Assembly: GCA_021234155.1 (NCBI GenBank)
Contig: JAJEKV010000047.1
Coordinates: 10,252,081 to 10,316,080, forward strand
DNA: 64,000 nt
Direction of reading: 5' to 3'
Origin: Isoetes taiwanensis
Taxonomy: Eukaryota; Streptophyta; Lycopodiopsida; Isoetales; Isoetaceae
A program made the position numbers and the translations under genes. A model generated the notes under the pieces. The model did not search any database, was not told where the DNA came from, and saw only the letters and a program-made list of their open reading frames with translations. This document shows positions 48,764 through 58,737 of this stretch, one piece after another (position 1 is the stretch's first letter; each line of letters opens with the position of its first letter).

Positions 48764-49034
48764 TTAGTCACTATCTGTTGTGTCTTTGTCTGGAACAGCA
48801 TCTGTGGTATGATTTTCACTTGCTGTTGTATGAAATGGTTTGAGGCGAAAGCCATTAACTAGTGTAGGTAATGGAGTTCCATCTAATTCAGCCAGCTTGA
48901 AAACACTGGGTTGCACCACTTGAACAATTTGATAGGGGCCAAGCCATCGAAACTTTAACTTTCCCGGAAAGTTTTTGTAACGAGAATCATAAAGAAGAAC
49001 CAAATCTCCTTCTTTGAATGTTTTTGTCTTAATA
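48764..49034 (-). pseudogene. Integrase C-terminus of the Tat-like element
   Basis: Reads IKTKTFKEGDLVLLYDSRYK, FRWLGPYQIVQVV and ends with an acidic tail (VPDKDTTDSD). There is no chromodomain. It is separated from the integrase core by a MITE. Confidence 0.85.
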
Positions 49035-49042
49035 CGTTTGTG

Positions 49043-49260
49043 ACCAGGGCTCGAAAATAGCAATGAGTCTAACCAGAAAAAATGCCGTTGGCTTTTTGAG
49101 GTTACCGGAAAAAATATATGTTAGTGCACTTTTTTAATGTATTATGCCGGAAATTTGTTATCTTCTTGTCGGAAAATTGCCGGAAAATTTTCAGGATGAC
49201 CGGAATTTAACGCACGTGGGCGGATTTTTAGGGGAGGAACTCCCCTATTTTCGAACCATG
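49043..49260. mobile_element. hAT-like MITE, about 218 bp
   Basis: Terminal inverted repeats CAGGGCTCGAAAATAG (49045-49060) and, reversed, CATGGTTCGAAAATAG (49260-49245). It is flanked by CGTTTGTG and CGTTTGTC, a 7-8-bp target-site duplication with one mismatch. CAGGG-type ends and 8-bp duplications fit hAT elements. The interior repeats CCGGAAAA-like motifs. It interrupts the integrase coding sequence between HDKR and IKTKTF. Confidence 0.75.
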
Positions 49261-50552
49261 CGTTTGTCATGTAAAGATTTTTGCAACTGTTGTCCATGAA
49301 GAACACGAATGTAAGCATCACGCCTAAGTTCATCCAACTGTTCCAATTGATAAACCCTTTCTCTGAGTGCAGCAGGCGGATTATGGGCTGTAGCCAGTTG
49401 AAAACGGAGAGTTGGAAGAATGTATTCAAAAGGCATGAGAGCTTCTTGACCATAAACCAATTTGAAAGGAGTGTGACCAGTAGCTATTTTGAAACAAGTA
49501 TTGTAAGCCCAAAGAACAGTAGGAAGCTTGTTTTGCCAGTCAGTGCGAGAAGCGTCACAAATTTCCTTGAGAATTGTAACCAGAGTTTTGTTGGTGCTTT
49601 CAGCCAAACCGTTCCCTTGAGGATAGTAAGGTGTGCTCTTGTGATGATGGATCAGGAGATAATCCATTAGCTCCTTTATGGTATGATTGATAAAATGGAC
49701 ACCTCGATCACTGACCAGCTCCGTGGGGCAGCCAAAACGCGTGATGATTTGCTGATAGATGACCTTGGCGGTGCTTGCCGCAGTGTTGTCTGGAAGTGCG
49801 CAAGCTTCCGCCCATTTGGTAGCGTAGTCAGTGAGAACCAGAATGTAGCGGGCACGGGTGTGCCGCGCAGGCGGATCAATGGGTCCCACAAAATCCATCC
49901 CCCATTTGCTGAAAGGAAGTGGGGTGGCGACCGGCGTCAATGGAAGAGCGTCACGGAGCGTGGGCCAAAAATAACCTGCAAGAAGGATTTTGCGTGCCGT
50001 GGTGTCACCATGAAAATGACCACCACCGAGCCCTTCATGGGCTTCTCGGACAATATCTAAGACCTCATGAGGGAGAACACAGCGTCGAAGGACGGTATCC
50101 TTGCCCTTTTTGTAAAGATGGCCTGCAACCATGGTGTAGTCACGGACCTCGTGGAGAAATTGGTGTCGATGGGATTGACGCTTGGCTGGAGAGAGCGTGG
50201 CGTCCTCTGGTGGAAGAGCGCCTGTGAGGAGATACTGCTGAAAGTTGTGGAACCCATGTGGCGTTGCCGTGACCAGAAAGAGTTGAGCGTCAGGAAAGGC
50301 GTCTGAGACTCCCGTGGAGGGATCATCTGTGTGGATGCGTGAAAGATAATCTGGGACAACATGAGATTTGCCTGCCTTGTGAACAATTTCAAAAGGTGCA
50401 AATTCTTGCAGAAGGAGAACCCAACGAGCAATGCGGCCCGTGGGCGTGGATTTGTTGATCAAATAAAGGAGTGCTTGGTGATCAACAAAGAATTTGATCT
50501 GACCGCCTAAAAGATAGTGACGGAGCGTTGGACCGCGAAAAATTAAACCCAA
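49261..50552 (-). pseudogene. RNase H end and integrase core of the Tat-like element
   Basis: RNase H tail HYLLGGQIKFFVDHQALLYL and the connection domain VLLLQEFAPFEIVHKAGKSH come first. The integrase begins HEGLGGGHFHGDTTARKI (HH present), but GYFWPTLRDA runs straight into LPLTPVATPLPF, so the CxxC half of the zinc finger is missing. The core has D in WGMDFVGPI, D in VSDRGVHFI and E in AESTNKTLVTIL. Confidence 0.88.
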
Positions 50553-50559
50553 GGCTTCA

Positions 50560-51911
50560 CGCCTCAGTGGCGAGTAGTTGCGCTCAAGCAGATTGAGTTT
50601 TCTGCTGGCATATCGGTTTGGTTTGTCGATTAATGCGCATCATATTCTTGAGAAAGAACAGCTCAATAGCGAGCAACGCCGAGACATCTACATGGACATG
50701 AAAGGGCTTGTCCCATTGAGGAGGAACAAGAACGGGGCTTGTAAGCAAAAAGCTTCAAGCTGTTGGAAAGCGGCATCCGCACAGAATTCCAAGCCCGGTG
50801 GATTCATCACCCGTGAGTTTATGAATGGGATCTGCAATGGCTGCAAGTCCGAGAATGAAGGTGGAGTAATAATTTACCTTACCCGGAAAGAGCGTGTCTC
50901 CTTGATATTGGTCGGGTGCTTGAGCCTTGGAGTACACAACTCCGATTTTGGCGGGATCCGTGGTGATACCGCTTTGGCGACAACGTGTCCTAACGGAACA
51001 CACGAAGTGGCGCAAAAAGGTGCATTTCTCGGGATTGAGACTAATGCCGGACTCATCACATTTCTGAAAGACGAGTTCCTATTTATCCAAATGGTCAGCC
51101 ATGGAACTGTAGGCAGAGAAGTCATCTTGAAAAACTTGCAAGAAGGGATTGTCCTTCATAAAATCATGAAAAACTGAGAGCATTATGCGTTGAAACGTTG
51201 ATGGAGAGTTTGATAATCCAAAAGGAACCACCTTGTAGGCAAAAGTGCCCCACGGGGTGGTGAAAGTAGTCTTGAGTTGATCAGATTCTTTGATTGAGAT
51301 TTGATTGTAGCCAGAAAAACCATCCATGAAGGAGTACATCTCATGTCCAACGACCTCTTCCAGAACCTGTTCTGTGAAGGGAAGTGGAAAATGATCACAC
51401 TCCGTGGCCTGATTTAGTTTCCGGTAGTCCACGCAAACACGGATCTTTCCATTGTGTTTGAGTGCAATGACAATGGGGCTCACCCATTCAGAATGTTTGA
51501 CCTCATAGATCAAACCTGCAGCAAGGAGTTTGTCAATTTCTGCCTTGACGCGATCCGCGGTAATTGGGGTTGAGCCGGTGATGCGTCGTTGCTATCTTTG
51601 GGCGTGCATCGGATTTGGTAGGAATGGTGAGTTCCCCCAAGGTTTTGTTGATCCCCCGAAGGTCTCTGTAGCTCCAGGCGAAAATGTGTGAACTTTTTGA
51701 AGAGCGTGACGGCCCTGTGACGATAGGGTGTCGGAAGATTGGCAACAATGCGGACAGGCTGATTGTTGCCCACGTCCACAATCTTGACTTCAGGAGTCTG
51801 AATATGTGGGATGACTTCCGTGTCTTTGACAATATGAGCGGGAGGTTGAAGCATGACCGGGATGAGTGGCTCCTCGGAGGTGAAAAAAAAGAGGTTGCTG
51901 ATTTTCATCAA
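50560..51911 (-). pseudogene. Reverse transcriptase of the Tat-like element
   Basis: WVSPIVIALKHNGKIRVCVD, YSFMDGFSGYNQI, VPFGLSNSPSTFQRIM and the catalytic FQDDFSAYS are in one frame (51513-51079). The thumb and start of RNase H (PVLVPPQWDKPFHVHVD) lie in other frames down to 50560, with several stops. The usual Y at the catalytic box is F. Confidence 0.88.
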
Positions 51912-52057
51912 GCAAAGGTTGCTTCATGGCAGGCGTGTACATCAACAGGGATCGGAGGAAGTCGCGGCATCCGAAAAGTGGTCAACACATTGGATGCGAT
52001 TGCAAGGAGCCGTAGGGGTCAAGCAAGGCAGCCCGCCGGCTGGTCCTCGATCAAGAG

Positions 52058-53659
52058 TCATTTCTCCCCAAGGATCGGCATATTCGGGTAGGATGATAGA
52101 GGCGGAACTTCGCAGTGGAGCTGAACTTGATAGATATTCTGGGCGTCCTCAGAATCGGTGTCGGAGAGAGAGGGTTCAGCATTGTCGACCGAAATGATTT
52201 TACCAGTTTCCAAGTCCATAGTAGCATTGAGGTGACCATCTGTGATGACTAACTGATCCGTAGCCCAATAATGGATACTCTTGGCCTGGCGGAGAAAAGG
52301 TCTGCCAACCAACATTTCATAATCACCTGGACCTTCTCCAGCCTTCCAAACACCAAATTCTAAGGGGAATCGGAGATCACCAATGTTGATGTGAAGAAGA
52401 GGTGTGACACCTTGAGGTCTCGTGATATGGCCATTAGCCAATTTGATGTCATATGGGGCACGATAGAGTTGTTTGATGCCCATTTGTTTGCGGAGTTTAT
52501 CCGTGATGAGATTGACAGCGCTACCTCCGTCAATTTGAACATGATTGACTTGTTGATTGCCCACCGTGGCATGTACCTTGGGTGTAGAGGTAGCGACAGC
52601 CCCAACCAAAACGGTCGGGAGTGGTAACTGGTCCTTGAGAGCAGGACATAGTTTCAAAATTGTTGCCAGACTTAAGGGAATTTTGATTTTTGCCAGCTCC
52701 TCTTGGAGTTCCAGAGGCACATGAGAAAAAGGATCTGCTGGATCCACGGGTGCTGGAGTGCGTGGTAATGAAGCAGCAACTTCTTTTAGTAGGTCGACCT
52801 TTGCAGCAATATTCAGATATGTCTGAGAACGTGGAGGGATAGATGTGGAAGGTGCATCTTGTCTTTGCTGAGCTCTGGTGGTGGCATGAACATTAGCCAA
52901 CGTGCGGCCTTCAGCAGCTTGCATGAGGTTCAGAATGCTTTGGCGTACTTTAGGCATGACATGAGGCATGAGTTTTTCCAAGTCAGGTGCAAAGTGAACC
53001 TTTTTTTCCTCTTCATGAGGGATTGTGTCGACTGCAAAGGCAGATTGCGTGCCATGAGGAATAATGGTTAAGGGACGTGACGCCCTGGTCTGGCGGGAAA
53101 CCAAACCAACCCAATTTGACGGCTGGACTGGAGGGTTAAGAGCCTGAAAAATTTCTTCCTGTGCTTGTTGATCCATCTGAGGTTGATTGGCAGGAGCTGG
53201 TTGATAGCGTGATTGCTGAGGCGCGCGAGGTGGCTTCCGAAGAACGGGACGCGGGCCTTGTTTGCCATTGGCAATCCAAAGTTGGTAAGCCGTGAGGCGG
53301 ACCGAGGTGGTCTGATTGGTGCCAGGAAGTTGCACCTGAACTTGTGGAAGTTGAGGACATGCCGTGGTGGTATGACCCCATTCGTGACAGTGATAACACT
53401 GAGCTTTAGAAGGATCAAAAGGGGGGCGTGTGTTGGGTCCCCGTGGTTGCTCTGGTTGCTGATAGAGTTGATTGGGTTGAGCCTGCAGTGGTTGCGGCTG
53501 ATATGGCAATTGTTGCTGAGGTGTTGTTTGCACTTGATAAACCAGTTTGTTGCGGAACGGTGTCGGATGAGTGCGCGTGCACTCTTCCGTGGCATGATTG
53601 CACATGTTGCATCTTTTACAATGAGGCGGGCCATTGGTGGAGTTGCACTCATTTTCCAA
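52058..53659 (-). CDS. Nucleocapsid and aspartic protease ORF of the Tat-like element
   Basis: 533 codons. There are two zinc knuckles, CKRCNMCNHATEEC and CYHCHEWGHTTTAC, with a Gln/Pro-rich linker. The protease has VQIDGGSAVNLI (DGG instead of DTG/DSG) and VGRPFLRQAKSI. The DGG variant may reduce or abolish activity; related plant elements show DxG variation. Confidence 0.85.
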   Translation of the reverse strand: MENECNSTNGPPHCKRCNMCNHATEECTRTHPTPFRNKLVYQVQTTPQQQLPYQPQPLQAQPNQLYQQPEQPRGPNTRPPFDPSKAQCYHCHEWGHTTTACPQLPQVQVQLPGTNQTTSVRLTAYQLWIANGKQGPRPVLRKPPRAPQQSRYQPAPANQPQMDQQAQEEIFQALNPPVQPSNWVGLVSRQTRASRPLTIIPHGTQSAFAVDTIPHEEEKKVHFAPDLEKLMPHVMPKVRQSILNLMQAAEGRTLANVHATTRAQQRQDAPSTSIPPRSQTYLNIAAKVDLLKEVAASLPRTPAPVDPADPFSHVPLELQEELAKIKIPLSLATILKLCPALKDQLPLPTVLVGAVATSTPKVHATVGNQQVNHVQIDGGSAVNLITDKLRKQMGIKQLYRAPYDIKLANGHITRPQGVTPLLHINIGDLRFPLEFGVWKAGEGPGDYEMLVGRPFLRQAKSIHYWATDQLVITDGHLNATMDLETGKIISVDNAEPSLSDTDSEDAQNIYQVQLHCEVPPLSSYPNMPILGEK

Positions 53660-53704
53660 GTGGCCTTGATGTTTGCAGATATGGCACCAGATCTGACTGC
53701 GCTG

Positions 53705-54718
53705 CTAATTGGCGTGTTGAGGTTGGACAGCAGTCTGTGGAACCATGACTGGTGGAATGAAAGGGAGCTCCTGAAGAGCCACGCCACGGGAGGAAACATT
53801 GACGGAGTGATTGACAAGGTCGATAGCCTGCTCTAAAGTCTTCGGGCGCAGGTATTCAGTCATGAGCCGGATAGCTGGAGGAAGTCCTTGGAGAAACCAG
53901 ACCAAGATATGGCTCTGTGTCGGGTACTCCTTGAGTTTGCTGAGCAGAATGTGAAGTCGATCTGCAAAATCCCTGGCAGACTCCGTGGGCTCCTGTTGAA
54001 GGTCATTGAGTTGCTTGAGATGAAGTTGATCATCATCCGTGGTTCCATAGTGAGAAAGAAAAGCAGTTTTCATTTCGGACCAATCTTGTTTCCAGTGACT
54101 TTTGTTGGACATAAGCCATTGATGAGCAGAGCCACGCAATGTGGTGGAAAAGATATGGAATTTCAGTTGAGGTTGTGCATGACCATTCAGGGCAGCCAGA
54201 GCCTCAAATTCTTCCATGTGGGCCTGAGCACTTTGGTCTAATGGTTTGCCTTTCGTGTTGCCAAAGGTTGGATAAGTCAACTTAAGGGTCTGAAAGGTAG
54301 AGGTGAAAGTGCTTGGCTGGACTGGATAGGGATTATATTGAGGTGGAGTTGGAGGTGGCATGGTGCCTGAAAGGCCCTGATGAAGGGGTAACTGAGGTGA
54401 AGGTACTGGAGGTGCCTGATCATTGGTTTTGAGGTCTGTAAGGTTGTAAACAGGAAGAGCGGTGGGAAATGTAGGGAAGGGAAATTCCTGGGGAGAAGCA
54501 AAAGAGACATGTGGATATCCCCGTCCGCCCGAGGAGGAGAGGATGGTCAGAAAGGCAGAGGCGATGGCCGAAGAATGATGGATGTAGGCATGTTCGGGGT
54601 ATGAAAGTAAGGTTGAGAAGGTTGAGCCTCGATAGGGCTCCCCGATAGTGATGAGGTGACCGAGGTCGCGGAGCAATGTTTGCACGCTTGAGGCGGAGAA
54701 CCGGACGCAGACAGACAC
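53705..54718 (-). CDS. Gag of the Tat-like element
   Basis: 337 codons. The N-terminal part is proline-rich. The retrotransposon gag domain (HAQPQLKFHIFSTTLRGSAH, MKTAFLSHYG, SARDFADRLHILLSKLKEYP, LVWFLQGLPPAIRLM) fills the second half. It is followed by the nucleocapsid ORF after 45 bp in another frame. The true start may lie further upstream. Confidence 0.85.
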   Translation of the reverse strand: MSVCVRFSASSVQTLLRDLGHLITIGEPYRGSTFSTLLSYPEHAYIHHSSAIASAFLTILSSSGGRGYPHVSFASPQEFPFPTFPTALPVYNLTDLKTNDQAPPVPSPQLPLHQGLSGTMPPPTPPQYNPYPVQPSTFTSTFQTLKLTYPTFGNTKGKPLDQSAQAHMEEFEALAALNGHAQPQLKFHIFSTTLRGSAHQWLMSNKSHWKQDWSEMKTAFLSHYGTTDDDQLHLKQLNDLQQEPTESARDFADRLHILLSKLKEYPTQSHILVWFLQGLPPAIRLMTEYLRPKTLEQAIDLVNHSVNVSSRGVALQELPFIPPVMVPQTAVQPQHAN

Positions 54719-54932
54719 GAGGGGTGGGTGGCGCCGATCGAGCCCCTAGACCGAATGTGGCCTCCCTCAATGTCATAAGCGCATCCATACATGTCGCGAA
54801 CAGCTTCCCCGATGATGGCGCCCAAGCCGAGACGCCCGTCTGGAAAGGAGTTCTTCCGGCGTGAAGTTTCGGACGCAACATGGCGGCGGCGAAGAAAGGT
54901 AAATCAAAATCCGGGACCGGCGGCGGCGGCGT

Positions 54933-55517
54933 GTTTGGGGTCTGGGTTCGAACTCTGCAAAGACAGCCCCTGTGAGGACCCGTGGATCTAACAGAGAATC
55001 CGGGGACTATGTCACGCTGGGATTTGCAAGAAAAACAAAGAAAAGGGGAGAAAACAAGAGAACAATGAGACAACAATGATAAGCTTCCTTGATATCAATG
55101 ATGTTGGTACATGAGCTCTCGCAACCGAGAGAAACTGAAGTGAGACAAGACTCAAAACTCATCTAAAAAACTCATGTGCTAGCTCTACTCATATATATAG
55201 TACAATGGCCTTTGGCCCAATATAGACACTCTGACTGATCTCGGTGCCGACTCACGAAGGAGGCCTGATTTGAGGAATGCTTTGGCGGTGCCTCTTGAAG
55301 TGCCCGGAATCACGCCGATGCTTGTCGACGCTGGCGCCGCTATCACTTGTCTGGAAAGCCTCTTGGTAGCGGACCCGTGCTTTGATCTGCGTGGTTCGCC
55401 TGCTTGGTCTTCTGCTGGGCCTTTGACGACTGACCCGTGCCTGACTGTGGATCCTTGGACCTGACCTGGTCCGTCGTATGCATGAATAGTCCTGTACCAG
55501 GAGGCACAGGACTAACA
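54933..55517 (-). repeat. 5' LTR of the Tat-like element
   Basis: 585 bp, plus-strand ends TGTTTGGGGTC...GACTAACA. The inner flank (minus-strand CGCCGCCGCCGCCGG) is where the primer-binding site should be; I could not match it to a tRNA. Confidence 0.9.
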
Positions 55518-55946
55518 GGGCGGATGGAGTGGACAACCCTAGCCATTGTCTTATGCCAGCCAACGCCATGTTATACTTCCGTCTGTTGATATCTTGAGAC
55601 CCTGGCCGTCGATTGATCCCATGGAGTCTGAGCCCAGGGTAGTGCCCTATTATTGTGTTATTTCATGTTATTATGAATGGATTGTCTTTTCCATGATGAT
55701 GAAGGATGGGCCACCCTCCGTGGTGGTATATTATTTTTCATTATGATTGTACGCTAATGTATATGTATGCATTTCCCATAGAGGACGTGGGACGAATGAC
55801 ACCTCCGTGTTCCTCGTCCGGATACTTGGCCATCCCAAGTAGTCCGAGTATGACGGAGGGCCTTGCCATGGTGATTTAGTCGCCATGGGAGGGGAAGTCT
55901 CGTGTCTATACGATGGGAGCATCATATGGATTCTGGGAGCGTCACA
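55518..55946 (+). repeat. LTR copy B, right part, with TSD GGGCG
   Basis: It begins with the duplicated GGGCG and continues LTR copy B (TATA-like GGTATATTATT at 55726) to GCGTCACA. No primer-binding site follows, so it is a 3' or solo LTR. Confidence 0.75.
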
Positions 55947-56698
55947 CATACAACAGATGAGATAGCTTGATTGCACATAAGCAAGCAGGCCTTCACCCAG
56001 ACATAATGGTGAAATTATACCACGTGCGAGAGTTTGAAGGAGGCATGCAAAATCTTTGATGAAATGAAATCTTAAAATGAAATATCATGGGATGCCCCAA
56101 GGATTGTTCTTTGTACAGTAGGTAAGTGCAACATAATACGAATAATTTTTCAAGTTGATAGCAGTGTTGCTGGGATTATTGCACAACAAATTACAAAGGT
56201 GTTCCAGCAATATGCAAAACAAGGAGGCAAATAGCAAGAGCAAAGCTCCAAATCCACCTCAAATAACTCAAGTTTATTTTTTTTTTGTTGTATGCCGCAT
56301 TTGTAGTTATGGCATCACTAGATAATATGTCCATTCTGGTTGTAGAATTGTTAAGATATTAACGGCTCTTACTAGTATATTCATCTGATTTGGACAAAAT
56401 TAGATTAGCATTGGACAGATGGTAAGCATGTACCCTTGATCTAATGGGCCTAAAGCTATGGTAAATTGACTCATGCAGTAGGAGCATTGAAAAATGTGGT
56501 ATGCTGTAAACTAAAGTTATATGCTGCTAAGTACAAATAATGGAAATAAATCTGAACAGGGGATAATATTGCTGATGCACACTTGTTGGATTTGCTTTGG
56601 TTGCATCAGCTTTGTTATGAGCTTGGTTGCATTATGCTGAATAGCAATTAACTCTTCTGGATATTGCTAAGTGGTAGATAGCAGGTGATATGTGCCAG
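55947..56698. other. No gene recognised
   Basis: A/T-rich sequence without coding or repeat features I can support. Confidence 0.5.
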
Positions 56699-57070
56699 CA
56701 CACAAACCATTACATTCAGCACTCTAAAATTAAATCCCCCTTGAAACCCCCATGGTTTGGGTGCATATTCACACGGGGGGTGACTCCGGATGTCGAGAGC
56801 TGTTGGATAGGCATATTCACCCTTTATTCCTTAATCTACACCGTACATAAAATTCCTCGTTTGTGGGGTATGCATGTACAAAATTTACTATACTATATAA
56901 CAAGATTTGCAAAATACTAAGATTTGAGGTGGTGTTGATTTTGTACATGCGCAACATAATTTTAGGGGCTCTCGCTGCCCTACGTCACCCCCCGTGTGAA
57001 TATGCACCCAAACCAAAGGGGGTTTCAAGGGGGATTTAATTTTAGAGTGCTGAATGTAATGGTTTGTGTG
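56699..57070. mobile_element. Fold-back (long terminal inverted repeat) element, 372 bp
   Basis: Arms 56699-56784 and 56984-57070 are inverted copies with one short difference (CCCCATGG against CCCCTTTGG). Arms start CACACAAACCATTACATTC and end GGGGGGTGAC. The unique centre is about 200 bp. No target-site duplication was found. Confidence 0.85.
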
Positions 57071-57495
57071 TCAACCCAAAAAATTTTTTGCCTCTTCGGG
57101 GCCTTAAGAATTGATGAATGAAGTAGAAAATATTTGTAATAATATTATAGGCACTATTAAAAACATTTTATTGATATCTATTTATTTAGGAATTTAAAAT
57201 AGAAAAAAGAAATAGAAACCATGATATAAAGTTAAAGGATTCAATATTGTAGCGATGTAAGATGTGATAATGTTCATTGATGCAATAGTGGAACCGCTAT
57301 ATAAGCATGCTATGGTGGTGCTATATTCATCGAACATAGATCCAACCATGAAGGTAGAGCAAGACAGAGCATCATCCTTGTCATTGGAGCTGTGAGAATG
57401 TTAAAATCTCTTGAAAGACGTATTTGAAAATCCATCTGGTAAAAAGCCATAATAGTTTATGTTCCAACTGTAACCAAGTCCGCAGAACAAAGGCA
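57071..57495. other. No gene recognised
   Basis: A/T-rich spacer between the fold-back element and a small coding-like fragment. Confidence 0.5.
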
Positions 57496-57725
57496 TCATT
57501 CCATGCTTACTCCCAAGTCTGTGTTTCCAATATCATTTGACAAGCCAGAAGGAGTATAGTCATACAGGATGAAAGGGGATGTTCCAAATAATGGACCAAA
57601 TGCTCCAAGCCGTGCAACAGCACTAATATAAATTCCATTTGGGCCAAAGATAGTTGGGTATGTTGATTTCTCCAATAACTTCAAATTCTCCTGCGTAGTA
57701 TCCAATGGGATATTTTAATATCAAG
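57400..57725 (-). pseudogene. Coding-like fragment, unknown family
   Basis: Minus frame 57705-57496 reads TIFGPNGIYISAVARLGAFG, FILYDYTPSGLSNDIGNTDL. After a frame change GMMPLFCGLGYSWNINYYGF follows, down to about 57420. The residue pattern looks like real protein (Gly/Pro/aromatic-rich), but I do not recognise it. Confidence 0.35.
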
Positions 57726-58130
57726 TATGTTGCAACAAGCTTGGCTTCATCTTTCACACTTTATTCGTTTATGAAATAGACACTTAGATACATCTCAAAC
57801 AACTTAGTACTATACAGTTTGCTCGATGATGCAACAACCTGTAAAAGCAGCAAATCTATGTCAACATATGTTGTTTTTAAGTTTATGATCATCTACGAAA
57901 TCCTTTCAAGACAAAATGCTTGACATGCAAGAATATTCAGACAAAAAATGAACCTTAAATACTCAAAACATTTTGGTCATGAAAACCAAAACTTCGGATA
58001 TTCTTCAATAGATAAGAATTTTTAACCATGAAACATACACAAATACTAAGAATGCAGAGTGAGCAGATTGGAGATTCAGCGTTCAATTTTTAAGAAAAGA
58101 AAAACTCAATCATAAACTTACAAGTACTTC

Positions 58131-58590
58131 TCAACGGTAAGATTTCTGGAAGTGAGCACGAGCTCCACAACCACCAAATTTCTTACGTTCGCAGCGTCTA
58201 GAATCAGACCAAAAGAGTTCGATCATACCATTGCAAGATTTCCTTTATTTCCCTCTTGGACTGCTCGTCGACATACTTCTGATAATAAGAAACCAAAGCC
58301 TTGGCAATGCTCTGGCGGATGGCATAGATCTGGGAGGTATGGCCACCTCCACGAACCCTAATCCTCATATCCACATTGGCAAAGCGTTGGCACCCAAGCA
58401 GCAAAATGGACTCGAAGGCCTTGTATCGAAGAATTGCAGGCTCCACCAGTTCGATGGGGCAGCCATGAAATTAAAAGCCAAATACCTGCAAATCATACTG
58501 GCTCAGAATTTGTGCTCAGATTTGTATTTGGGCTTCAGAAGGCTTGATTTGGCCAACAGGAGGGACGCACAACTCAGAGCAGTGTAGCTT
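58131..58590 (-). pseudogene. RPS16: 40S ribosomal protein S16 (uS9) pseudogene
   Basis: From 58474 down it reads [64 protein letters not shown]. It then loses two bases and continues in another frame to [17 protein letters not shown] and stop. The N-terminal third (FGRKKTAVAV region) is missing; only a KPSEA-like trace remains near 58540. LLLGC replaces the usual LLLGR. uS9 sits in the small-subunit decoding region with its C-terminal SYR tail, so loss of frame there is disabling. Telo-boxes upstream suggest a duplicated gene rather than a processed copy. Confidence 0.9.
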
Positions 58591-58628
58591 ATCGGATGAT
58601 TGGGAGATATCTTGACTGCTGCTCTTTG

Positions 58629-58737
58629 AAACCCTAAAACAAACTTTTCATTATGAAAACACATGGAACCCAGAACCCGCAGCACCTGCATACCTGAGAC
58701 AAAGAATGCTTCAGATAACCCTAAAATAACCCTAAAG
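58629..58737 (-). promoter_or_regulatory. Telo-box motifs upstream of the RPS16 pseudogene
   Basis: AAACCCTAA at 58629-58637 and AACCCTAAAATAACCCTAAA at 58717-58736 (plus strand). Telo-boxes are typical of plant ribosomal-protein gene promoters. Confidence 0.6.

Larger units (their letters stand above)
44258..55517 (-). mobile_element. Ty3/gypsy element without chromodomain (Tat-like), 11.3 kb, nested
   Basis: LTRs of 591 and 585 bp, a 5-bp target-site duplication, and gag, protease, RT, RNase H and integrase on the minus strand. A polypurine tract (TTTGGTGGGGGGGAG) abuts the left LTR. After integrase come a small antisense ORF and a long sense ORF before the 3' LTR. Extra ORFs in this position are known from the Tat lineage (Ogre, Grande, Retand); the lineage call is by layout only. 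Frame changes show it is decayed. Confidence 0.9.

Noticed and set aside
49043-49260. Intron in the integrase gene
   Set aside because: The segment has terminal inverted repeats and a duplicated flank, so it is a MITE insertion.
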